A DNA stretch of 11,188 nucleotides. Origin: CS4-C045 sp964347545. Lineage in GTDB: Bacteria > Planctomycetota > Planctomycetia > Pirellulales > UBA7805. Positions 1-6,474 of this stretch are shown here, piece by piece. The stretch spans positions 1-11,188 of the forward strand of contig CAYFZZ010000125.1 of assembly GCA_964347545.1 (NCBI GenBank), written 5' to 3'. Both the position numbers and the translations under genes were made by a program. The notes beneath the pieces were generated by a model. The model was not told the DNA's origin, ran no database searches, and was given only the letters and a program-made list of their open reading frames with translations. Positions within the stretch are counted from its first letter, which is position 1. Every line of letters begins with the position of its first letter.

Positions 1-985
1 CGCCGCTGGCCAGCTGGCGGGCGTTCTGGATCAGATCCTCATCGAACTCAGCTGCCGCCACCAGCCCGCCGCGGTAAACCCCCGCCGACTCCCCCAACTC
101 GCTCAACCAATGCGCCAACCGCCCGGCCGTGCCGCATTCGGCGGTGGCCAGCGTCTGCTTCCGGGCTCGCAACAACCGCACGACCGCATGTTGCAGTTCG
201 TCGTCCTCTTCCCCAAACACCATCTCGCCCAGGCACTGGCGAATGGTCGCTTCCGTGGGGGCGATGGCGGCCTGGCATTCCTCCAAAGACTGACCTGTAG
301 CGGTGATCCGCAACGTGATTGTGGCCGTATGGACGGTAATCCCTACTGACGGTTGGCGACCGCGGCGGATCAGGTCGGGCAGCATGGCCTCGATATGGCT
401 CTCGCCGGTCCCAAAGCACTTCAGGCGCCGGTGGCGGATGACCTTCCCTAGGCCAGGGAGGTCGGTCAGCGCCGGGGCGACCGTGGCGAACCACATCTCT
501 TGCATTTCGGCCGGCACGCCGGGCAGGGCAAACAGCCGGCAGACGCCCCCGCTCTGGCGCGGCAAGGCGATTTCGATCCCCGGGGCCGTGCCGTGCGGAT
601 TGGGAATCGGTTGGCTCCCTTGCGGAAACATCGCTTGGACCCGATTCCGGTCCGGCATCTCCCTCCCGCGACTTTGAAACCGCTGCTGGATCTGCCGCAT
701 CACTTCCTCGTCCAACTCCAGCTGGACACCCGCCGCCGCCGCCACCGCTTGCCGCGTCAAATCGTCTGCGGTGGGACCCAGGCCCCCGCTGACCACCGCC
801 ACGTCACACCGCTGGGCGGCGTGGCGAAAGGCCTCGGTGATGGCCGGCAGATCGTCCGCGACCGTCGCGTGACGCAACACGGGGATCCCCAATTCCTCCA
901 ACCGCAAGCTCAGCCACTGGGTGTTCGTATCCAGCCGCTGGCCGCTGGTCAATTCGTCACCGATAGACAAAACTTCGCCGCGCAT
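1..985 (-). CDS. cinA: CinA-family protein (MoaB/MogA-like N-domain plus PncC-like C-domain), 3' end cut by window edge
   Basis: The frame reads from an ATG at 985-983 leftwards off the edge, giving 328 visible residues; whole CinA proteins are about 410-420 residues, so roughly 90 are missing. The N-terminal COG1058 domain is clear: GDELTSGQ near residues 9-16, GGLGPTADD at 67-75, then the NPHGTAPG, LPGVPAEM and GTGES motifs. In characterised relatives this domain is an ADP-ribose pyrophosphatase and the C-terminal domain an NMN deamidase. Here the C-domain, from about residue 255, has AECGTAG at 282-288 where active enzymes have AESCTGG, and the downstream Tyr and Lys positions are also changed, so deamidase activity is doubtful. 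The ATG has only a weak G-rich stretch upstream (GGGG a few bases before). An upstream ATG at 997-995 is out of frame. The gene is divergent from copA. Family assignment is firm; activity is inference. Confidence 0.88.
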   Translation of the reverse strand, partial: MRGEVLSIGDELTSGQRLDTNTQWLSLRLEELGIPVLRHATVADDLPAITEAFRHAAQRCDVAVVSGGLGPTADDLTRQAVAAAAGVQLELDEEVMRQIQQRFQSRGREMPDRNRVQAMFPQGSQPIPNPHGTAPGIEIALPRQSGGVCRLFALPGVPAEMQEMWFATVAPALTDLPGLGKVIRHRRLKCFGTGESHIEAMLPDLIRRGRQPSVGITVHTATITLRITATGQSLEECQAAIAPTEATIRQCLGEMVFGEEDDELQHAVVRLLRARKQTLATAECGTAGRLAHWLSELGESAGVYRGGLVAAAEFDEDLIQNARQLASG

Positions 986-1021
986 GGTAACCCCATTGTG
1001 CCGAGGGGGTGCCCGGGCGAC

Positions 1022-1076
1022 CAGTGGCAAGGGGCAGTGGTTAGTGGCCAGTGGCCAGTGGGCAGTGGTCAGTGGG
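1022..1076. repeat. Degenerate CAGTGGN heptamer tandem repeat
   Basis: Six heptamers lie head to tail in perfect 7-base phase from 1035 to 1076 (CAGTGGT, TAGTGGC, CAGTGGC, CAGTGGG, CAGTGGT, CAGTGGG). A further CAGTGGC copy at 1022-1028 is separated by AAGGGG, which looks like a decayed unit. The period is not a multiple of three in any one frame, so the unit cycles through all frames and yields the SGQW/VASG-type peptides of spurious ORFs. It lies between the divergent cinA and copA starts. From general knowledge, similar CAGTGG-type arrays occur between genes in several planctomycete and other bacterial genomes. No function is evident. Confidence 0.85.
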
Positions 1077-1262
1077 GGGATGTCAGATGATCGGTCTGGG
1101 AGAGCGGGTTTGCCGGCGGGCAGCGGGCGGTGTTGCCAGCCGGGTCGTCCTGCGGGTGGTGGGAGGCGGGCGGATCGATTTCCGGTAAACTGATTTTGAG
1201 GCGCTGAGCGTCAACCTGTGCTTGCCCGGTCTTCGCCCTTTTCCCGTTCCGATGGCGCTGCC

Positions 1263-3458
1263 ATGGCTCTGCTTCGTTTCAACATCCGCGGCATGCACTG
1301 TGCAAGTTGCACGGCCCGCGTGGAGGAGGCCCTGCGGAGCGTACCGGGTGTGGTTTCGGCGGCGGTCAATCTGGCGACCAACCAGGCGACCGTGGAACGG
1401 ACAGAGCCGGTTGGCGAGGTGGGCCCGCTGATCGACGCGGTGCGACGCAGCGGGTACGAGGCCGAGCTGAGTGGAGGGGCGGGGCCGCCGGCGGAGGTTC
1501 AGGACGAGGAGTACTGGTTTTGGGGCAGGCGCCTGGTCGTGGCGGTACCCCTGCTGGCGATCCTGGCCTGGCTGTACTTCGATCCCCTCCACTGGGGTCC
1601 GGCCACGCAGGGGTGGCAGTTTCTGGCGGCCACGGGGATGTGGCTGTACGTGGGTGGTCCGTACCTTGCCGGAGCGGCCAGACGGCTGCGGCATGGCTCG
1701 GCCAACATGGACACCCTGGTGGCCTTGGGGACCACCGCCGCTTACGCCGCCGGCTGTGCGGCCCTGGCCGCCCACTACACCGGCTCGTCCAGCCCGCTGG
1801 GACACGCGATGTCGTTTCTGGACGCGGGGATGATTTTGACCTTCATCACCCTGGGCAAATTCCTGGAAGCGGCAGCCAAATCGCGGGCGTCGTCGGCCAT
1901 CCGCCAGCTGCTGCAGCTGGCGCCTGACGAGGCAACCCGGGTCCACGAGGGGAAAAGCGAACGGGTGCCGACGGCCGAGGTGGTCGTGGGCGAAACCATT
2001 CTGGTGCGGCCTGGCGAGCGCATTCCGCTGGACGGCCGCGTCCTGTCGGGACATGCGGATGTGGACCAGAGCTGGCTGACTGGCGAGCCGTTGCCGGTGG
2101 CCAAGCAGCCTGGGGATGAGGTTTACGCGGGGACGATTAATGGCCAGGCGTCGCTGGCCGTGGAGATCACCGCGGCCGCCGGCCAGACCGCTCTGGCCCG
2201 CGTCGTGGAACTGGTCCGCCACGCGCAAGAGTCGAAGGCGGAAGTCCAGCGGCTGGCCGACCGCGTAGTGGCCTACTTCGTGCCGGCCGTGTTGGTGGTC
2301 GCGGTGACCGCCGGGGTGGGTTGGGGGTTGGGGGGCCAGCTGCCGACCGCCGTGAAGGCAACCATCGCCGTGTTGGTCGTTGCTTGTCCTTGCGCCCTGG
2401 GATTGGCCACGCCCACGGCGGTGATGGTGGCCAGCGGCCGGGGGGCGGGGCTGGGCATTTTGATCAAGGAAGCCCGCGCGTTAGAGATCGCCGGCGGCGT
2501 GACGACAGTGGTGCTGGACAAGACCGGCACGGTCACCGAAGGTCGCCCCACGGTCCGCCGCCTGGTGGCGCTCAGCGATTCGGCCGCCCTGCAGACGGTA
2601 GCCGAGGAGGAGCTGTTGGCGACGGCGGCGGGGGCGGAGGGGTTGAGCGGCCATCCGTTGGCGGCGGCGATTGTTGCCGCGGCCGAAGCCCGGCGGTTGA
2701 AACTGCCTGCCGTGCACGATTTGGAGGTGGTCCCTGGCCAGGGGATTCGGGCCCGCTCGCGCGGGGGAGCGATCCTGGTCGGCAACGAAGCCCTGATGGT
2801 CGCTCACGACATCGACACCCGCCCGCTCAGCGACCAGATCGCCACCCTCCGCCAGGCGGGGGAAACCCCCCTGTTGGTCAGCGTGGGAGAACGGTTGCTG
2901 GGCGCGATCGTCGTCGCCGATGCAGTGGCCCCGCACGCGGAGTCCGCCATCCTGAGAATGAAACAGCTGAACGTGAAGATCATGCTGCTGACCGGCGATC
3001 ATCGCGTTACGGCCGAGGCGATCGGGCGGGCGTTGGGGATCGTGGACGTTGTCTCGGAGGTTTTGCCGGAGGACAAGCAGCGGGTGGTCGAGCGGTTGCG
3101 GGGGGAAGGGGAAGTGGTCGCCATGGTGGGAGACGGCATCAACGACGCGCCGGCGTTGGCCGCGGCCGACCTGGGAATCGCCATCGGCGCCGGCGCGGAC
3201 GTGGCGATCGAAGCGGCGGATGTGGTGCTGGCCAGCAGTGACCTGGAGGGCGTCCCCGACACAATCGCCCTCTCCCGCGCCGCGTTGCGGACAATCCGCC
3301 AGAACCTGGGCTGGGCCTTCGGTTACAACACGCTGCTGATCCCCCTGGCCGCCGTGGGGATGCTGCCCCCCGCCGCCGCGGCCGCCGCCATGGCGCTGAG
3401 CAGCGTGTCGGTCGTGGCCAACAGCCTCCTGCTGCGCTACCGACGCTTGCGGCCTTAA
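1263..3458 (+). CDS. copA: Cu(+)-exporting P1B-type ATPase
   Basis: This inner-membrane pump couples ATP hydrolysis to export of cytosolic Cu(+). Residue numbers are from the ATG at 1263. One N-terminal heavy-metal domain carries GMHCASC (Cys13, Cys16). Four hydrophobic segments lie at roughly 92-210, followed by the actuator domain with TGE at 273-275, and the CPC metal site in the sixth membrane segment (375-377). The P-domain has DKTGT with phospho-acceptor Asp419, the N-domain has HP at 464-465, and the hinge GDGIND is at 623-628. The last two membrane segments contain YN (688-689) and MALSS (710-714), the pair that marks Cu(+) rather than Zn/Cd transport. The predicted 731 residues are normal for a single-HMA CopA. 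The frame also opens at GTG 1218, after an in-frame TGA at 1197; 1263 is preferred because the HMA strand follows directly, but neither start has a convincing ribosome binding site. No CueR, CsoR or CopZ gene is in the window. Confidence 0.95.
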   Translation: MALLRFNIRGMHCASCTARVEEALRSVPGVVSAAVNLATNQATVERTEPVGEVGPLIDAVRRSGYEAELSGGAGPPAEVQDEEYWFWGRRLVVAVPLLAILAWLYFDPLHWGPATQGWQFLAATGMWLYVGGPYLAGAARRLRHGSANMDTLVALGTTAAYAAGCAALAAHYTGSSSPLGHAMSFLDAGMILTFITLGKFLEAAAKSRASSAIRQLLQLAPDEATRVHEGKSERVPTAEVVVGETILVRPGERIPLDGRVLSGHADVDQSWLTGEPLPVAKQPGDEVYAGTINGQASLAVEITAAAGQTALARVVELVRHAQESKAEVQRLADRVVAYFVPAVLVVAVTAGVGWGLGGQLPTAVKATIAVLVVACPCALGLATPTAVMVASGRGAGLGILIKEARALEIAGGVTTVVLDKTGTVTEGRPTVRRLVALSDSAALQTVAEEELLATAAGAEGLSGHPLAAAIVAAAEARRLKLPAVHDLEVVPGQGIRARSRGGAILVGNEALMVAHDIDTRPLSDQIATLRQAGETPLLVSVGERLLGAIVVADAVAPHAESAILRMKQLNVKIMLLTGDHRVTAEAIGRALGIVDVVSEVLPEDKQRVVERLRGEGEVVAMVGDGINDAPALAAADLGIAIGAGADVAIEAADVVLASSDLEGVPDTIALSRAALRTIRQNLGWAFGYNTLLIPLAAVGMLPPAAAAAAMALSSVSVVANSLLLRYRRLRP

Positions 3459-3525
3459 GCGAGCGGGACGCGCGAGCCCACGGGTCATATCCTCGCGGAC
3501 TGATTTGTTGTACCGGCGCCGCAGG

Positions 3526-3554
3526 TTGCACGCCCCACATCGCTGGCGGACAAT
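3526..3554 (+). promoter_or_regulatory. Candidate sigma70-like promoter for the secreted unknown protein
   Basis: TTGCAC (3526-3531) and GACAAT (3549-3554) are exactly 17 bases apart and lie about 58 bases before the ATG at 3613. The -10 matches the consensus at four of six bases and the -35 at three. The spacing and place are good, but chance matches are common, so this is a weak prediction. Confidence 0.3.
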
Positions 3555-3597
3555 GTGCGTTTCGCCCCCGGGGTTTCGTCCCTCGGTGGGCTTTCCT

Positions 3598-3606
3598 GGA
3601 AGGAGG
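3598..3606 (+). promoter_or_regulatory. Strong Shine-Dalgarno sequence deciding the start at 3613
   Basis: GGAAGGAGG ends six bases before the ATG at 3613, the best ribosome binding site in the window; other genes here have weak ones or none. It selects ATG 3613 over the in-frame ATG at 3607, which directly abuts the SD, and over the TTG at 3505. A signal peptide follows the chosen start. Confidence 0.7.
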
Positions 3607-3612
3607 ATGGGG

Positions 3613-6444
3613 ATGTCGGTTGCTGGGAATCGTGATCGGTGCAGGTTGAACGGGGGGGCCGGCGGCGGCCAGCGGGCTTGGCCGCGGCCAAGCGGCCTGT
3701 GGTGCGGGTGGCTGGGCGCCGTCCTGCTGGCAGGCATCCCCACCCCGGCCGGGGCTCAAGGGGGTGCTCAAGGAACACGCATCGAAGTGGCCGCGGGTGT
3801 GCCGTTTGGGGTGGGCAGCATCCGCTTGCCGCGGGCCGTGGAACCGGGGGGGGATCCGTGGGCCGAGGGCCGGATCGACATCCGCGAGGCGACGGGGCGG
3901 GTGTTGTATCCCGCTTACGTGGACGGGCCGGTGCGGCAGTTGATTCGGGACTACGCGGGCATTGCTGGCAGAACGCAGGTCCATTTTCTGTTTCGGGGCA
4001 GCGAACCGCTGAAAATCACCCTGCACGCGCCCCAGCCGCTCACCTTCGAAATCCAGCCCCGCACCATGCCGCCCCAGGTGTACCGCCGTCTGTTGGCGGG
4101 CTGGTGGCGAGCGTACGGGCGGGCTGCCGAACTGCGCACGCGATCCCGCGACTATCCGCCGCAGGTGGATGCCTACCTGACCAGCATGCTGGCTCGGCGT
4201 CTCCGCTTGCCCCCTCCTCCCCTGGGCACGCCCGGTCTGTTGCAACTGGATTGGAACTGGGACGAAGGGACCGAGCTGTTGTTGGGGACGGAATCCCTGG
4301 CGCTGAGGACGCAGGTTGCAGGGTTGTTGAACGACGGGGGGATTGGCACCGCCGCCGACCGTCCTTTGCCGGAGGAACCCAGCTGGCCGGCGGCAAACTT
4401 TCCGGCGGTGGCCGAAGAGGTGCCGATCGAACCGATCGCCTGGCAGGTCCCGGAAGACTGTTTTTACCTTCGCTGTGGCAGCTATGCCAACTACGCCTGG
4501 ATGCAGGCCTTGATGGACGAATGGGGTGGCGAGCTGCGGAATATGATCAGCCGGCGGGGGGTGGACTACCAGATCAACGCGGGTATCGAGCGAATGTTGG
4601 GGCTGAAGGATACCGTCCTGGCTCGAGCCCTGGGTGGGACGATCATCTCGGACGTGGCCATCATCGGTGCCGATCCCTTTTTCCGGGAGGGAGCGGCGAT
4701 GGGCATGTTGTTCGAAGCTCGCAACAATCTGCTGTTGCAACAGAGTTTGAACAAACAGCGCGGCGAGGCACTGGCGGGCCAGGAGGACGCCGAGGAAGAG
4801 ACGGTGGAAATCGCCGGGCAAGCCGTGTCGTACATTGCGGATCCGACCGGCGCGGTGCGGTCGTATTACGCCGTCCGGGGGAACTACCACCTGGTGACGA
4901 CCTCCCGGGCCCTCGTCCGCGACTTTCTGCTGCTGGGCCGCGACCAGGGGAAACAGCCGCTGGGCCGGTCGATTGGCTTTCGCCACGCTCGCCGCGAGGT
5001 CCCCCTGGACCGCCAGGACACCCTGTTTCTGTACCTTTCCGAACCCTTCTTTCGGCGGCTGGCGAGTCCGGCTTATCGGATCGAGATGCAGCGGCGGCTG
5101 CGATCGGTGACCGAGATGCAGTCCCTGCAGCTGGCCAGGCTGGCCGCCGCTGGTGAAGGCATCGCGGCGGCGTCCATCCCCCAGCTGGTGGCCGCCGACC
5201 TGTTGCCCGCCGGGTTTGGCCAGCGGGCGGACGGCAGCGAAATTGTCGAAGAAGACGGACAGATGGCGGACCTGGTGCGAGGGCTGCCCGGGGCGTTCCG
5301 GCCCATTCCCGACATGCCCGTGACGGGCGTGTCGGCGAGCGAAGCGGAACAGTACGCCGCTTTTGTGCGGACGATGCAAACCCTCCCCTCCCCCATGGAT
5401 CCGCTCACCTGCGCCGTGCGGCGTTCGGCGACCGAACGAGAGGGGGTCGAACGTTTGGAGGTGCTGGTCCGCGTCGCTCCGCTAGGCGCCGCTCAATATC
5501 AACGGCTGTCCGGTTACCTGGGAGCGGCGCGGGCCGACCGGCTGGCCATGGTGCCCGGGGACCTGCTGCGGATCGATGGCATCGACCCGCAGGGACGTTA
5601 CCTGTTTCTGGGAGTCCAGGATTTCGAACCGGTCCTGACGGTCCGCAACGGCCGCATCCGCTGGGCCTTGGAATCGTACGACACCGTGCGGGCCTATCTG
5701 GGGGGCATGCCCGATCTGGGGCAGGTCGAATCGCTGTTGGCCCTGGTCTTTGGCGGCAACGGCGTCCCGGACGGTGCGGGTTATCTTCGCTGGCCCTTCG
5801 GGTTGTGGCAGCGTTCGGTCAACGGAATGACCTTGCTGGCGTTCCGCCCGGAACTGCTGGATTGGGTGTCATCTCGACTGGCCAGCCAGCGGCTGGCCAC
5901 GCCCGCTCAACTGCACCTCCACGCCGCCGATCTGACGGAGACCCGCCTGGCCGCCGGCATCCATGCTCTGGGCTATCAGCACGCTCGCCAGGTCTCGGTG
6001 GGGAATTGTGGGTTGCTGACACAGCTCCAGCGCCAACTGGGGGTACCCTCAGAGCGGTGCCGGGAGACGGCGGAACGTTTGGTGGGGGCCCGGCTGGCGT
6101 GCCCGCTGGGGGGCCAATACCGCTTTTTGCCCACGCGGGACGGTCGAGCTCTCTGGGTGTCTTCGGCCTGGGCGGAAGACGATCCGCTGGCTGGGGGGGA
6201 ACTGCCGGCCGATTACCGGTTTCCCGTCCTGCAGTGGCTGCGGGGGCTGGACCTGGACGCTCAACTGCAGCCCGATCACCTCACGATCCGCGCCGACCTG
6301 CTGGTGGCCCGTCAGCCGGTAGGTGGTTTCGCCTGGCCCGCTCTGCCAAAACTCCCCGCCCCCCGCCCGCCGGCCCAGCGGCCGTCCCAACCCGAGGAAC
6401 TGCCGCCGCCTGTGGCGGTCCCGGCGGGGCCGCGCGAGGGGTGA
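3613..6444 (+). CDS. Large exported protein of unknown function (planctomycete type)
   Basis: I do not recognise a named family. The start at ATG 3613 follows a strong Shine-Dalgarno sequence and gives 943 residues. The N-terminus is an unusually long Sec-type signal: a basic, Gly-rich stretch, a hydrophobic core at about 29-42, then AGA/QG as the likely cleavage site near 48/49. No later membrane helix is obvious, so the protein is probably periplasmic or secreted. Distinct stretches are DCFYLRCGSY from residue 282, SDVAIIGADPFF near 346-357, SYYAVRGNYHLVTTSR from 417, and C799/C816 with CPLGGQY at 830-836, which faintly resembles the CP-x-GG-x-Y motif of planctomycete pilin-like proteins. 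The last 30 or so residues are Pro-rich, as in a disordered or wall-spanning tail. No catalytic motif was found. It converges on the cytochrome gene with 30 bases between stops. DUF3352-like proteins are one comparison worth making, but I cannot assert membership. Confidence 0.85.
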   Translation: MSVAGNRDRCRLNGGAGGGQRAWPRPSGLWCGWLGAVLLAGIPTPAGAQGGAQGTRIEVAAGVPFGVGSIRLPRAVEPGGDPWAEGRIDIREATGRVLYPAYVDGPVRQLIRDYAGIAGRTQVHFLFRGSEPLKITLHAPQPLTFEIQPRTMPPQVYRRLLAGWWRAYGRAAELRTRSRDYPPQVDAYLTSMLARRLRLPPPPLGTPGLLQLDWNWDEGTELLLGTESLALRTQVAGLLNDGGIGTAADRPLPEEPSWPAANFPAVAEEVPIEPIAWQVPEDCFYLRCGSYANYAWMQALMDEWGGELRNMISRRGVDYQINAGIERMLGLKDTVLARALGGTIISDVAIIGADPFFREGAAMGMLFEARNNLLLQQSLNKQRGEALAGQEDAEEETVEIAGQAVSYIADPTGAVRSYYAVRGNYHLVTTSRALVRDFLLLGRDQGKQPLGRSIGFRHARREVPLDRQDTLFLYLSEPFFRRLASPAYRIEMQRRLRSVTEMQSLQLARLAAAGEGIAAASIPQLVAADLLPAGFGQRADGSEIVEEDGQMADLVRGLPGAFRPIPDMPVTGVSASEAEQYAAFVRTMQTLPSPMDPLTCAVRRSATEREGVERLEVLVRVAPLGAAQYQRLSGYLGAARADRLAMVPGDLLRIDGIDPQGRYLFLGVQDFEPVLTVRNGRIRWALESYDTVRAYLGGMPDLGQVESLLALVFGGNGVPDGAGYLRWPFGLWQRSVNGMTLLAFRPELLDWVSSRLASQRLATPAQLHLHAADLTETRLAAGIHALGYQHARQVSVGNCGLLTQLQRQLGVPSERCRETAERLVGARLACPLGGQYRFLPTRDGRALWVSSAWAEDDPLAGGELPADYRFPVLQWLRGLDLDAQLQPDHLTIRADLLVARQPVGGFAWPALPKLPAPRPPAQRPSQPEELPPPVAVPAGPREG

Positions 6445-6474
6445 GCGGCAGTTGCGGTAGGTGCTAGCGACGGT

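Noticed and set aside
1022..1076. CRISPR-like array
   Set aside because: The units are only seven bases long with no spacers, so it is a simple tandem repeat.
500..1090. A 196-codon plus-strand open frame over cinA
   Set aside because: The minus strand carries the conserved CinA motifs throughout. The end of this frame runs into the heptamer repeat, giving the typical SGQW artefact.
1218..1262. GTG start at 1218 for copA
   Set aside because: It is possible, but the 15 extra residues lie before the HMA domain, and it has no better ribosome binding site than ATG 1263. Kept as an alternative only.
1083..2228. A 381-codon open frame on the minus strand
   Set aside because: It is the complement of the copA 5' half and has no recognisable domain.
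3139..5379. A 746-codon open frame on the minus strand
   Set aside because: It is antisense to copA and the secreted protein, both well supported. Its translation is rich in Arg, Pro, Gly and His with no family motif, as expected from the complement of GC-rich codons.
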